Source: Lysinibacillus antri (lineage in GTDB: Bacteria > Bacillota > Bacilli > Bacillales_A > Planococcaceae). Taken from it: a DNA stretch of 33,071 nt. The notes below the pieces were generated by a model. It ran no database searches. It saw only the letters and a list, made by a program, of their open reading frames with translations, and had not been told where the DNA came from. Location of the stretch: assembly GCF_003977595.1 (NCBI RefSeq), contig NZ_RYYR01000035.1, positions 1 through 33,071 of the forward strand, in the 5' to 3' direction. Shown one piece after another: positions 8,989 to 18,305 of this stretch (the stretch's first letter is position 1; each line of letters begins with the position of its first letter). A program made the position numbers and the translations under genes.

Positions 8989-10884
8989 TTACCTATTTAA
9001 TAAACTTCCTACATATCTTAACAATTCATTTGCTGAAGTAGAATCATAGCCATGCTTATCAATCAGTCTTGCTACCACTTCATTAATTTTTTTCAATTGC
9101 CCTTCGTCTGGTGTTTTTGACGAAGTAGTAATTTTCACAATATCTTTTAAGTCGGCAAACAGTTTTTTCTGAATAGCTTCTCGTAATCTTTCATGAGAGT
9201 TATAGTCAAAACGCTTTCCTTTTCGTGCAAAGGCAGACAGGCGAATTAAAATTTCTTCACGGAATGCGCGTTTTGCATTTTCAGAAACGCCGATTTGTTC
9301 CTCAATCGAACGCATCAGTTTTTCGTCTGGATTCATTTCTTCCCCAGTCAATGGATCACGCAACTTGTTCTTATTACAAAACGCCTCTACATTATCAAGG
9401 TAGTTATTCATTAAATGTTTTGCAGATTCTTCATAGGAGTACACAAACGCCTTTTGAACTTCATTTTTCGCAATATCATCATATTCTCTTCTGGCAACCG
9501 CAATGTAATTAATATACTTTTCGCGGTCTTCGTCTGAGATGGATGCATGTTGATCTAGTCCATCTTTCAAAGCTCGAAGTACATCCAATGCATTAATTGA
9601 AGGAATTTCTTTACGTATAATGGCAGAAGAAATTCGGTTAATCACATAACGCGGATCAATTCCATGCATACCTTCATTTGGATATTCTTTTTTCAATTCC
9701 TCAACATCCACAGAATTAAATCCTTCTACGTTTTCACCATCATATAATCGCATTTTCTTCACTAAATCAATACCTTGCTTTTTCGGCACTTCTAATCGAG
9801 TTAATACGGAGAAAATGGCTGCTGCTCGTAACGCATGTGGTGCAATATGAACATGGGCCATATCACTTTCGCGAATCATTTTTTCGTAAATATGTTCTTC
9901 CTCACTTACTTTTAAGTTGTAAGGAATTGGAGCTACAATAATACGCGAATGTAGCGCCTCGTTCTTTTTATTTGAAATGAAGGAACGGTATTCCGTTTCA
10001 TTGGTATGAGCAACGATAAGTTCGTCCGCGCTAATAAGTGCAAAACGCCCTGCTTTAAAGTTCCCTTCTTGTGTTAACGATAATAAATGCCATAAGAACT
10101 TTTCATCTAATTTCAACATCTCTTGGAATTCCATCATACCACGGTTCGCTTTGTTTAATTCACCATCAAAACGGTATGCCCGTGGATCAGACTCAGAACC
10201 AAATTCAGCAATTGTCGAGAAATCAATACTACCTGTTAAATCGGCAATATCTTGTGATTTAGGATCAGACGGTGTAAATGTACCAATCCCTACTCGTCGA
10301 TCTTCTGAGAAGAATATTCTCTCTACCAGAACATCTTCAATCCGTCCACCATATTCTTGTTCAAGACGCATTGTGTTTAACGGCGACAAACTTCCCTCGA
10401 TTCGGATTCCATATTCACTATGAAAATCTGCTCTTAAATGATGTGGAATAAGGTGGAGGGGGTCTTCATGCATCGGACAGCCTTTAATTGCATAAACTGC
10501 TCCTTCGTCAGTCCGTGAATATTGTTCCAACCCTCTTTTTAGTAATGTAACAATTGTTGACTTACCACCACTTACTGGACCCATTAATAAAAGAATACGT
10601 TTTCTTACATCTAACCTTCTAGCTGCTGGATGGAAATATTCTTCTACTAATCTTTCAAGTGCCGTCTCTAAACCAAAGATTTCTTTCCCAAAGAACTGGT
10701 ACATTTTTTGTCCATCTCTTTCTTCTACTCCAGCACTTTTAATCATATTGTACACGCGTGAATGAGCTGTTTGAGCAACTTCTGGTCTAACTTTCACAAT
10801 CTCTAAGTATTCTGCAAAGGTGCCTTCCCATTTGAGTCTATCCTCTTCTTCTCTGTAGCGTCTTACCCTGTTTAAAATATCGAT
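8989..10884 (-). CDS. prkA: PrkA family AAA+ serine protein kinase / protease
   Basis: PrkA is an AAA+ protein described as a serine protein kinase and more recently as a Lon-like protease; it acts in sporulation and stationary phase. The Walker A motif GPVSGGKST lies at about residue 102, and the C-terminal half carries the PrkA-specific domain. The reading frame is open and family-like well upstream of the first standard start (GTG at 10797): the codons beginning at 10884 give IDILNRVRRYREEEDRLKWE, matching the N-terminus of B. subtilis PrkA, and make 631 residues, the same length as I recall for that protein. The codon at the Met position is ATC. It sits 6 bases after a perfect GGAGGG, and no in-frame ATG, GTG or TTG occurs between the ribosome site and that codon. 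A rare ATC start is therefore the best model. A sigma-E-like promoter lies just upstream and a terminator follows the gene. Confidence 0.93.
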   Translation of the reverse strand: MDILNRVRRYREEEDRLKWEGTFAEYLEIVKVRPEVAQTAHSRVYNMIKSAGVEERDGQKMYQFFGKEIFGLETALERLVEEYFHPAARRLDVRKRILLLMGPVSGGKSTIVTLLKRGLEQYSRTDEGAVYAIKGCPMHEDPLHLIPHHLRADFHSEYGIRIEGSLSPLNTMRLEQEYGGRIEDVLVERIFFSEDRRVGIGTFTPSDPKSQDIADLTGSIDFSTIAEFGSESDPRAYRFDGELNKANRGMMEFQEMLKLDEKFLWHLLSLTQEGNFKAGRFALISADELIVAHTNETEYRSFISNKKNEALHSRIIVAPIPYNLKVSEEEHIYEKMIRESDMAHVHIAPHALRAAAIFSVLTRLEVPKKQGIDLVKKMRLYDGENVEGFNSVDVEELKKEYPNEGMHGIDPRYVINRISSAIIRKEIPSINALDVLRALKDGLDQHASISDEDREKYINYIAVARREYDDIAKNEVQKAFVYSYEESAKHLMNNYLDNVEAFCNKNKLRDPLTGEEMNPDEKLMRSIEEQIGVSENAKRAFREEILIRLSAFARKGKRFDYNSHERLREAIQKKLFADLKDIVKITTSSKTPDEGQLKKINEVVARLIDKHGYDSTSANELLRYVGSLLNR

Positions 10885-10896
10885 AGTTCTCCCTCC
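10885..10896 (-). promoter_or_regulatory. prkA ribosome binding site placing an ATC start
   Basis: GGAGGG (10891-10896 on the minus strand) is followed by the spacer AGAACT and then ATC GAT ATT. The spacing is ideal for the ATC codon. An out-of-frame ATG (10896-10898) overlaps the site and opens an 8-codon frame that ends inside prkA at 10872-10874. Confidence 0.75.
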
Positions 10897-10913
10897 ATTC
10901 AGGGCTTTTTTAC

Positions 10914-10941
10914 ATAGTATGAAGTTAGTCCGCTAATGATA
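10914..10941 (-). promoter_or_regulatory. Probable sigma-E promoter of prkA
   Basis: On the minus strand TATCATT (10935-10941) is followed after 13 bases by CATACTAT (10914-10921), seven of eight matches to the sigma-E -10 pattern CATACA(A/C)T. The implied leader is about 23 bases, just enough to hold the ribosome site. prkA is known to be sigma-E dependent in B. subtilis, which supports the call. Confidence 0.5.
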
Positions 10942-11011
10942 CCGAATACTTGTAATTGATTTTTCATCGGAAATAATGGTGCGTGTAATGCCCTTAATTT
11001 GTATAAAATAA

Positions 11012-11042
11012 AAGAGCCCACGAATTAATATTGTAAGCTCTT
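11012..11042 (-). terminator. Intrinsic terminator of the LuxR-type regulator gene
   Basis: On the minus strand AAGAGCTTAC pairs with GTGGGCTCTT (with G-U pairs) across an 11-base loop, followed by TTATTTTAT. It lies about 80 bases past the regulator stop. Confidence 0.7.
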
Positions 11043-11123
11043 TACTATACTATTAACTTTTTTTATATAAAATTCCTAAGCAAGGGCACTGTTGTAGATG
11101 AAAATTGTACAAACTTTTGTAAG

Positions 11124-12893
11124 TTACATATTTTCTATAAGATTTACTTTTCCAGCCATTTCGTACTTAATTCGGTACACCAATGCAAATGCCTCATTCC
11201 GATCTTGAACATCGAGTTTTTTGAAAATTTTCGTTAAATGATTTTTTACAGTATGTACACTAATAAATAATTCTTCTGCTACTTCTTGATTGGATAATCC
11301 TTCTAAAACATAATAAAGAACTTCTTTTTCCCGTTTTGACAAAGGTAACGATTGAATCGTCGGTCGAATATTCGTAATGTGATGAATAACCTTTTTTGCA
11401 TGTTCCTCATCTTCTTCTAACTTTTTTAATTCCTCTTCTGTTTGTTGCTTCTGAGTTTTTAACAAATATTCATGAATCATAAGATCTTTTACAACTTTCG
11501 TACAGTACTCGAGTAAATGTCTATTTTCTGCTTGTTGATCATCGACTCCAGAAAAAACAAGTAAACCAAACAATTCTTCGTTAAAAATGATTGGAACTTC
11601 ATAAATGAGCTCATTCTTTACTTTTAAAAGGTAAAAGTTTTCTAGCTCTTGATTCAATAGCTTATTATATTTAGAAAAAGTTGCAACTAGTCGATCTTGT
11701 TGATCCTCGTTTTCACAATTAATACATCGAATATTTGCATGGCGATCTTTATGAATAAAGCTTATCTGATCCATGGTTGAAAACTCTTGAAATAACTTTA
11801 AAATATTCACTAAACGTAATTCATCAGATAGCGAACGGTTTGCATGAATCGCCACAAGTTCCTTCGTTAGTTTTAATTCATGTTCCTTTTCTTCCTTCTT
11901 ATTTTCCAGTGTAGAAATATACATGAGCTTAGCAATCTTTGAAAAGCATTCGTTCAACAGGCGAATCATTTGTTCATCCGATTCACTTCTTTGAAAGCCA
12001 ACAAAAATAACTCCATATATATATTCCTTATAATAAATTGGAAAACATAATAGTTCTTCTAAATTGATATGATGTTTTGTGAAAAAAACGCACCTTGGAT
12101 CTTTCTGTATATCCCTCCACAGGATCGGTGCAGTACTTGTAGCACAATGACCGATAAATCCTTCTCCAATATAAAAAGACTCTCCTAAAAGATGCTCACT
12201 TTTCTTTCCAATAGCATGACTAACTTCTAATTTATTTCCGTTAATGACATTTGCCACGCCAAACAAACTTACCGACTCGTTTTGTAAATAGGCTTTTTTA
12301 AGAAAATCGTATATTTCATTTAGGAGTTGAGGCAAATTTTTCGCACTTAATTGTCCGTATGAGTCAACTAACCTTCTAATGCCAAGAACAGTAGAATCTA
12401 AAGTCGATTGGGATTCCAAGTCCATTATTTTCGTAATTAACTGTAATAATATATATACATTGTGTATTAAATTGCTACTTTTCATTTCAATAATTGGTAG
12501 CAGGTCCACTTGCTCAATTATTTTTTGGTTGATCAATTTTGATGTTAAGCGCTTTTTCATTAGTTCCCTTACTTGAGGGCTATCAACAAATGGACCTAAC
12601 AATATGAAATAATCTTTCTTTTCTGTGATGGCGGCTAATACCCATTTCACACCAATAAACGGTTCTGCCATTGTATCAAATACAACAAATTTATTTTCAT
12701 CAGGATAATTTTGTATTTTATTTTGTATTTCCACAAATGCATTCTTATTATGGTATATCACGTTCGATAATGAACTTATATGGGAAGGTTCTACGTATGC
12801 TCTACCTTGGTTATCTACAATAAAAATTGAAATATTTAAAGATGAAGCATAGGTATCTTGAAGTCCCTTTACCAATTGTTGTATATTGGCCAT
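11124..12893 (-). CDS. LuxR-type transcriptional regulator with PocR-like and tandem GAF sensor domains
   Basis: This 589-residue protein looks like a one-component sensor-regulator. The N-terminal 160 residues resemble the PocR-type sensory domain ([16 protein letters not shown] near residue 22, LGPFVDSP near residue 107). Two GAF-like regions follow, one at about 170-325 and a shorter one near 350-480. A Glu/Lys-rich helix leads to a C-terminal LuxR helix-turn-helix at about 520-580 ([20 protein letters not shown] and [17 protein letters not shown]). There is no receiver domain or membrane segment. The start ATG follows GAGGGGA. The gene lies downstream of the chemosensory genes on the same strand but is separated from them by a strong terminator, so it is a distinct transcription unit. 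The ligand and target genes are unknown. Confidence 0.82.
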   Translation of the reverse strand: MANIQQLVKGLQDTYASSLNISIFIVDNQGRAYVEPSHISSLSNVIYHNKNAFVEIQNKIQNYPDENKFVVFDTMAEPFIGVKWVLAAITEKKDYFILLGPFVDSPQVRELMKKRLTSKLINQKIIEQVDLLPIIEMKSSNLIHNVYILLQLITKIMDLESQSTLDSTVLGIRRLVDSYGQLSAKNLPQLLNEIYDFLKKAYLQNESVSLFGVANVINGNKLEVSHAIGKKSEHLLGESFYIGEGFIGHCATSTAPILWRDIQKDPRCVFFTKHHINLEELLCFPIYYKEYIYGVIFVGFQRSESDEQMIRLLNECFSKIAKLMYISTLENKKEEKEHELKLTKELVAIHANRSLSDELRLVNILKLFQEFSTMDQISFIHKDRHANIRCINCENEDQQDRLVATFSKYNKLLNQELENFYLLKVKNELIYEVPIIFNEELFGLLVFSGVDDQQAENRHLLEYCTKVVKDLMIHEYLLKTQKQQTEEELKKLEEDEEHAKKVIHHITNIRPTIQSLPLSKREKEVLYYVLEGLSNQEVAEELFISVHTVKNHLTKIFKKLDVQDRNEAFALVYRIKYEMAGKVNLIENM

Positions 12894-12992
12894 TAAAATC
12901 CCCTCGCCTACCTAAATTCCAAATAATTATATTACTATAGATTTCATTTTATCATTTTACTAATGAATAGCTATTGGTAATAAATATGAAAA

Positions 12993-13025
12993 AAAGAGTT
13001 GAGTAGCTATAGCTGTCAACTCTTT
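12993..13025 (-). terminator. Intrinsic terminator of the chemosensory operon
   Basis: Arms AAAGAGTTGA and TCAACTCTTT enclose a second palindrome, AGCTATAGCT. On the minus strand the stem ends in a run of T residues. It closes the transcript running through the receptor, cheW, cheA and STAS genes and isolates the LuxR-type gene. Confidence 0.88.
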
Positions 13026-13034
13026 TTCTTAATT

Positions 13035-13367
13035 TTATTCGTTCCTATAATAATAATAGGCTTCTTCTAGTGTGGGGAACACTTGAATAATGCTTGTTAT
13101 TTTAACGATACTAAAGATCTCCATTAGCGCTTCTGTCACACCTACAAGCACTACTTGTTTCGCCGTTCTTCGTACCTTTAATACAGTATCAACTAATACA
13201 CCTAACCCAGCGCTATTCATGTAGTTTACGCCGATAAATTTTAATATAATTTTATCGTTATCAATATTTGTAAGAGCATTTAGTGTTGCTTCAAATACAT
13301 GAATCGTCTTAAGCGTGACATCTGTATCCCAGCTTACGATTTCTATCGTTTCATTTTCTTTTCGCAC
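13035..13367 (-). CDS. STAS domain protein (anti-sigma factor antagonist-like)
   Basis: The whole 110-residue product is a single STAS domain. It shows the expected beta-alpha pattern and the motif MNSAGLGVLVDT, in which S52 is at the position of the phosphorylatable serine of SpoIIAA/RsbV-type antagonists. No partner anti-sigma kinase of the SpoIIAB/RsbW type is encoded in the window. The start is a GTG with AGGGTG 7 bases upstream; an overlapping ATG two bases further up is in another frame. The gene follows cheA by 63 bases and precedes the operon terminator, so it is co-expressed with the chemosensory proteins. A role as a phospho-switch or scaffold coupled to CheA is speculation based on operon membership. 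Confidence 0.85.
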   Translation of the reverse strand: MRKENETIEIVSWDTDVTLKTIHVFEATLNALTNIDNDKIILKFIGVNYMNSAGLGVLVDTVLKVRRTAKQVVLVGVTEALMEIFSIVKITSIIQVFPTLEEAYYYYRNE

Positions 13368-13430
13368 ATTCCTTCACCCTTTATGAGTAGCTTTATTGCT
13401 TGATCCAATCAGTATTTCCATTTATTTTTA

Positions 13431-15983
13431 CTATGCCGTACTAGTTGAATCGATGAAATCCTCATCGTATAGTAATTTGTTACAATTGATTAGAGTAATG
13501 ACACGATCATCTAGTTTTGTAATCCCTTTAATCAGTTTTCTATTTTTCTTTTCATTCATTACGGGTGGAAGTTCGATTAAATCATCTTGTATTTTTAATA
13601 CTTGTGTTACTTCATCAACAAGGAAACCAATATCTTGCTGTTTTCCTTCCGTCACAATAATTCGCGACTTCTTCGTTACCTCTTTTTGTTTTATGTTTAA
13701 CCTACTACGTAAATCGACTACTGGTAGCATAGTTCCGCGCAAGTTGATGAGACCGAGTACATCTTTTGGTGCGTTTACGACTTTTGTCATCGATGGGACG
13801 GACACAATGTCTTTTGTCTCTTCAATATCAAAGCCATACTCTTCGTCTTCTAGTTTAAACGTTACAAACTGACGATCTTTTGTCATTTCTAATTGTTGCT
13901 GTTTTTCAATATTAAGCTGCGATTGTGTTCCTTCATCGCGTACTATTGACGAAATTTCTAGTATAAGTGCGACACTTCCATCTCCCATAATCGTTGCACC
14001 TGCAATATATGGAGGAGACCCAATATATTTACCTAATGATTTAATAACAATTTCTTGGTTACCGAGCGTTCGATCTGCAATAATTCCAATTCGTTTATCT
14101 GCCATTCCTACAACAATAACAAATTCCTTTTTCTTTAGATGATCCTCTTCACAATTTTCGATGCCCAGTTTTTCTTTCATGCGGACTAAAGGTAAAACTC
14201 TTCCTCGAACTAAACCAAATTCTTTGTCTTTAATCATTTGGATATCCTTTTTATTCAAACGAATGATCTCTAAAACATTGACAAGAGGAATGGCAAAAGT
14301 TTGTTCACCAAATTTCACTAGTAATGAGCGAATAATCGCAAGTGTTAATGGTAATTTGATTGTGAAAGTTGTTCCTTCACCAATGACAGAATCGATATCA
14401 ATAATCCCATTTAATTTTTCAATATGCGTTTTGACGATATCCATACCGACACCACGACCTGAAATATCCGTAACTTTTTTCGCCGTTGAAACGCCTGATT
14501 TGAAAATAAGGAACATCGCATCCTTATCTGTCATTTCTTTTGCTTCTTCTTCAGAAAGAGTCCCTTTTTTAATGGCGATGCTTTTTATTTTTTCCGGGTC
14601 GATCCCTTTCCCATCATCCGAAATTTTAATGACGATATGGTTTTCTTCATGAGCAGCTAACAATTCCACTTTCCCTACTTTTGGTTTGCCTGCTAGCTCT
14701 CTTTCTTCCGGCGTTTCAATCCCATGGTCGATTGCATTTCGTAATAGATGGATAATCGGGTCACTAATTTCTTCAATTAATGTACGATCAAGCTCTGTTT
14801 CTTTTCCATGCATGTTGAATTTAATTTCTTTATTTGCTTTCATTGCTGTATCTCGAACCATGCGTGGGAAGCGGTTAAATAATTGTTCGATTGGCAACAT
14901 CCTTGTTTTCATCATGCCTTCTTGTAGCTCGGATGTGACACGGCTTATATGACTTGTAATTTCATCAAGAATTTCAATATCATCTTCTTGGCGCGAATCT
15001 TTTTCAGTCAATCTTGTTCGTACATCTACAAGTCTCGTCTGATCAATAACAAGCTCACCCACTAAATTCATTAAATACTCGAGCTTTTCAACATCTACAC
15101 GCACTGTTGCATTTACTTTTGCTTTTTGAGGTACATTTGCTTGGGTTGATTGCTCTTGCGTACTTATAGCTGTTGGTGGTGCTTCTAATACTTCATCGTC
15201 CACAAACTTTTTATCGATGTTTCCTTCTGTTATTTCATTGATATTAACGTGTTTAATATCTGGAATTTGATTAATAATATCGAATACTTCTCGTTTTACA
15301 ACCATTGTAAGGACAATAAAAGTCATTTCACCATTAAAATCTTCCTCTGACTCTAGTGTTTCAATGGATGGGAAGGATGCTACAACTTCACCCGCTTCTT
15401 TTAAATTGTTATGAATTAATAATGCGCGAACATTTTTCATCATTGCCTCTTGATGAAGCTTCACGGTTACTTCCAATGCGGAATGACCAAGTGTTAAACC
15501 TTGGCGAACAATATTTTTCTGGTATATATCTAACTCCACGTGGAGGGTATCTTCACTTTTACTAGGTATCGCCTTTTGTTCAGTCGGCTTTGCTTTGCCA
15601 TTCTTATAATTATTTAGTGTTTCAATAGATGAAGAGATATCGATTTCATCCAATTTCCCTTCTACAATTGCTTCCTTTAAAACTTTAATCTGATCAATCG
15701 TACTAAAAATGACATTAATTAAATCTGATGTTACTGTAAGCTCTGAATTCCTTATTTGATCAAAAACATTTTCTAAATTATGTGTGAGTTCCTTCATTTT
15801 TTCGAAACCCATCGATGCTGAGGAACCTTTTAAAGTATGAGCAGCACGGAAAATATTTTGAATAATTCCCATGTTTGTTGGTTCATTTTCTAATAATAAA
15901 ATTTCAGTATCTAAAATTTGAATTTGTTCATCTGCCTCATCAAGATATACACCTAAATAAGCAGACATATCAAAGTCTTTCAT
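13431..15983 (-). CDS. cheA: Chemotaxis histidine kinase CheA with an extra C-terminal CheW-like domain
   Basis: CheA autophosphorylates in response to receptors and passes phosphate to a response regulator. At 850 residues it is longer than B. subtilis CheA (about 670). Domains in order: an HPt domain (1-105) with phospho-acceptor H49 in AAHTLKGSSASMGF; a response-regulator-docking-like region (about 148-250); a dimerisation helix pair (about 290-365); a histidine-kinase ATPase domain with N box HLLRNAIDH (412-420), G1 DDGKG (456-460) and G2 GRGVGMD (509-515); a first CheW-like domain (about 548-685); and a second, complete CheW-like domain (about 703-845) beginning QFVTFKLEDEEYGFDIEETK. All catalytic boxes look intact. 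It follows cheW by 11 bases, so the two are tightly coupled. Confidence 0.94.
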   Translation of the reverse strand: MKDFDMSAYLGVYLDEADEQIQILDTEILLLENEPTNMGIIQNIFRAAHTLKGSSASMGFEKMKELTHNLENVFDQIRNSELTVTSDLINVIFSTIDQIKVLKEAIVEGKLDEIDISSSIETLNNYKNGKAKPTEQKAIPSKSEDTLHVELDIYQKNIVRQGLTLGHSALEVTVKLHQEAMMKNVRALLIHNNLKEAGEVVASFPSIETLESEEDFNGEMTFIVLTMVVKREVFDIINQIPDIKHVNINEITEGNIDKKFVDDEVLEAPPTAISTQEQSTQANVPQKAKVNATVRVDVEKLEYLMNLVGELVIDQTRLVDVRTRLTEKDSRQEDDIEILDEITSHISRVTSELQEGMMKTRMLPIEQLFNRFPRMVRDTAMKANKEIKFNMHGKETELDRTLIEEISDPIIHLLRNAIDHGIETPEERELAGKPKVGKVELLAAHEENHIVIKISDDGKGIDPEKIKSIAIKKGTLSEEEAKEMTDKDAMFLIFKSGVSTAKKVTDISGRGVGMDIVKTHIEKLNGIIDIDSVIGEGTTFTIKLPLTLAIIRSLLVKFGEQTFAIPLVNVLEIIRLNKKDIQMIKDKEFGLVRGRVLPLVRMKEKLGIENCEEDHLKKKEFVIVVGMADKRIGIIADRTLGNQEIVIKSLGKYIGSPPYIAGATIMGDGSVALILEISSIVRDEGTQSQLNIEKQQQLEMTKDRQFVTFKLEDEEYGFDIEETKDIVSVPSMTKVVNAPKDVLGLINLRGTMLPVVDLRSRLNIKQKEVTKKSRIIVTEGKQQDIGFLVDEVTQVLKIQDDLIELPPVMNEKKNRKLIKGITKLDDRVITLINCNKLLYDEDFIDSTSTA

Positions 15984-15994
15984 AATTTCACCAC

Positions 15995-16444
15995 CTATCC
16001 TGCTAAATGCTCGTTATAAAGCACCTTTTCTATATTGAGTATGCCAATGACTTCACCGTCTAATTTTGCAAATCCTACAAATAAGTCTTTATCTATTTTA
16101 ATGCCAAAGGGTGGTTCCGTTTCTTCTACATCAAATTTTGTGACCATTTTCACTTCATCTACAATAAAACCAATATTTTCGTTATCGCCTTGTACAATAA
16201 AAACGCGATTTTTTTTGTCACTTTCTGGTTGAGGTAGTTGGAATCGCTCATGCAAATTAATAATGGTAATAATGGATCCTCTTAAATTAATAACACCTTT
16301 AATTAAATGTGGAATTCCTGGCACATTTGTTATTTTCGGTACCCGCAAAATTTCAACTACTTCTTTAACCGATAACGAATATAATTGATTGTTTAATGAA
16401 AACACAACGAACTGCATATTTTCTACATCATTAGAGAGATTCAC
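15995..16444 (-). CDS. cheW: Chemotaxis coupling protein CheW
   Basis: The 149-residue product is one CheW domain, the adaptor between methyl-accepting receptors and CheA. It starts with the typical QFVVFSLNNQLYSLSVKEVV and contains VPGIPHLIKGVINLRGSI, both standard CheW landmarks. It lies between the proximal receptor gene and cheA. The ribosome site AAAGGAGG precedes the ATG closely. The second CheW-like domain of CheA is a different sequence, so this is not a simple duplicate of that domain. Confidence 0.94.
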   Translation of the reverse strand: MNLSNDVENMQFVVFSLNNQLYSLSVKEVVEILRVPKITNVPGIPHLIKGVINLRGSIITIINLHERFQLPQPESDKKNRVFIVQGDNENIGFIVDEVKMVTKFDVEETEPPFGIKIDKDLFVGFAKLDGEVIGILNIEKVLYNEHLAG

Positions 16445-16480
16445 GACCAGTGACCTCCTTTCTAAGATTCCTTTTAGAGA

Positions 16481-16510
16481 ACCAGGTTAAAGTGTTATCC
16501 TTAACCTGGT
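16481..16510 (-). terminator. Hairpin between the proximal receptor gene and cheW
   Basis: A 10-bp perfect stem, ACCAGGTTAA/TTAACCTGGT, has a 10-base loop. On the minus strand it is followed by TCTCTAAAAG, not a clean T run. It is more likely a weak attenuator or an RNA stability or processing element that sets receptor:cheW stoichiometry than a full terminator. Confidence 0.55.
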
Positions 16511-16526
16511 CTTTAGAAGGCTTTCG

Positions 16527-18110
16527 TTAAACTTTAAATTTGGCTGCCACTTCATTTAATTGTTCAGCCATTCTTGCTAAGTCTGTTGCCGTTGCAGCAG
16601 TTTCTTGTACACTTGCTGCTGTCTCTTCTGTTATGGATGCGATATTTTCAACTGACACTAGAACTTCTGCTGATTGTGCTGCTTGTTCCTCACTTGCGGC
16701 AGCGATTTCAATTACTTTTTTCGCTGATTCTTGAATGACTTCAATGATTTCTTGGAACATGTGACCTGCTTTTTGGGCACGCTCATTCCCAATTTGCACT
16801 GCATCGACCGAATCTTCTGTATTTGCCTGAATCGACATAATTAAATCCGAAATTTCTTTCGTTGCTTTACCGCTACGTTCTGCTAACTTTCTAACTTCAT
16901 CTGCTACGACTGCAAAGCCTTTCCCAGCTTCTCCTGCACGTGCCGCTTCGATTGCTGCATTTAATGCCAGTAAGTTTGTTTGTTCTGCAATATCATCAAT
17001 CACTTCGATAATTTCACCAATTTGAACAGATTTGCTCGCCAGTTCATTAATTTTGGCACTGATTTCTTCCATTCCTACTACCGTTTCACGAATCACTTCT
17101 CCACCTTGTAATGCCACATTTACTGTATTTTCAGTTGCACTCGCTGCTTCTTCTGCATTGCGAGACACGGCTTGTACTGCGTCTGCCATTTCACGTACCA
17201 TTTCGGTAGTATCGCTTGCTGATTGTGCTTGTACTTGTGTACCACTTGCGATTTCCTCTGTACTTGCGGAAATTTCCTCTGAGCTTGAGGCAAGATTCGT
17301 TGATTGATCACTAACTGCTTTAATATCTTCTCTTAAACCAGCAATCATTTCATTAAATGATTGGAATATTAATCCAACTTCATCTTTCGAGTTATACGTA
17401 CTACTAACCGTTAAGTCTCCTTTTGCAGCTTCACCCATTAGTGTTAATACTTCTTTAATAGGTCTTGTAATTAATTTTGAAATTATGTTGCCCATGAATA
17501 CTAGGACTACTAAAGCAACAATAATGGTGACGATTGATATTATTGTTGCTTGTTTATTGGCAGCTGTAATTTCTTTATCCAATTGAGCACTTTTTTCCAT
17601 ATTGTAGTTAATTAAATCCATGTTCTTCTCTGTCATCTCATCAAAAAGGGTACTTGCATGTTCTGTGAAATAACGATACGCTTCTGCGCTAGATTTTGTT
17701 TTAGCCATATTAATTGAATTTGCTCGTTCTGCACGATAATTTGCAATGGCTTCTTTTAATTCAGCTAATTTTTCCTTTTCCACTTCGTCTAAATTACTTT
17801 TTTCATAATTCGCAATACGTTCATTATTCCCTTCAGTTAACAAAGCAAGAGCCTTCTCATGTTCGGGTATTCTATTTTTATCACCATATAAAATCTCTAA
17901 TACTAACGGTTTTGTTTTTTCCATCGCACTCTGAACTTCATTCAAATATTGGGTTGATACATAGCGATCATTGTACATTTCCGCAGCATAATTATTCATC
18001 CTATCAGTAAAGACAAATCCTACGATTCCTACTATGAGTAAAAAGATTAAACTTAAAATTAATAGTGTATTAATCTTTTTACTGATTTTTAAATTTCTTA
18101 AAAAGCTCAT
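16527..18110 (-). CDS. Methyl-accepting chemotaxis protein (proximal copy)
   Basis: This 527-residue membrane chemoreceptor has TM1 at about residues 13-34, an extracytoplasmic four-helix-bundle-type sensor region at about 35-185, TM2 at about 188-212 and a HAMP domain. A long coiled-coil signalling domain contains the near-invariant hairpin tip [20 protein letters not shown]. There is no C-terminal CheR-tethering pentapeptide. The start ATG ([10 protein letters not shown]) follows AGAGGTGA; a possible longer form with nine extra residues lacks that support. It is a close paralogue of the next gene upstream: the cytoplasmic halves are almost identical while the sensor regions differ more. The ligand is unknown. 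Confidence 0.93.
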   Translation of the reverse strand: MSFLRNLKISKKINTLLILSLIFLLIVGIVGFVFTDRMNNYAAEMYNDRYVSTQYLNEVQSAMEKTKPLVLEILYGDKNRIPEHEKALALLTEGNNERIANYEKSNLDEVEKEKLAELKEAIANYRAERANSINMAKTKSSAEAYRYFTEHASTLFDEMTEKNMDLINYNMEKSAQLDKEITAANKQATIISIVTIIVALVVLVFMGNIISKLITRPIKEVLTLMGEAAKGDLTVSSTYNSKDEVGLIFQSFNEMIAGLREDIKAVSDQSTNLASSSEEISASTEEIASGTQVQAQSASDTTEMVREMADAVQAVSRNAEEAASATENTVNVALQGGEVIRETVVGMEEISAKINELASKSVQIGEIIEVIDDIAEQTNLLALNAAIEAARAGEAGKGFAVVADEVRKLAERSGKATKEISDLIMSIQANTEDSVDAVQIGNERAQKAGHMFQEIIEVIQESAKKVIEIAAASEEQAAQSAEVLVSVENIASITEETAASVQETAATATDLARMAEQLNEVAAKFKV

Positions 18111-18196
18111 TTTATTCACCTCTCTGATTGTTTCCACCTTTGTTAATACACTATTAATTATTATAAAAATTTGATATAAAAGATATCGCCTACTAT

Positions 18197-18259
18197 TCCT
18201 ATTATGGGATTTCCGGTTCGTAATACCCTTCCTATTTCTTTCCTATATTCTATTAGGAA
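18197..18259 (-). promoter_or_regulatory. TAGGA-rich module upstream of the proximal receptor gene
   Basis: On the minus strand ATAGGA hexamers occur at 18241-18246, 18230-18235 and 18197-18202; the first two are exactly 11 bp apart. The outermost is also the right arm of a palindrome, TTCCTA-N8-TAGGAA. The same arrangement recurs upstream of the distal receptor gene. The two upstream regions also share an AT-rich block close to the genes. The 11-bp direct-repeat spacing fits a dimeric activator binding one face of the helix. Confidence 0.55.
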
Positions 18260-18305
18260 TTGGTAGTTTAAAAGCTGTACCATTCCCATTCAATGGAGAG
18301 CTACG

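Noticed and set aside
10872..10898. Eight-codon upstream frame as a gene of its own
   Set aside because: It has no separate ribosome site because its ATG overlaps that of prkA; it is kept only as a possible regulatory feature.
14161..14652. Long open frame on the plus strand inside cheA
   Set aside because: It is antisense to a well-supported kinase domain, has no ribosome site and no recognisable product.
18160..18200. Sigma-D (motility) promoter GGCGATAT ahead of the proximal receptor gene
   Set aside because: The -10-like match has no TAAA at the required distance and is not conserved ahead of the sister receptor gene.
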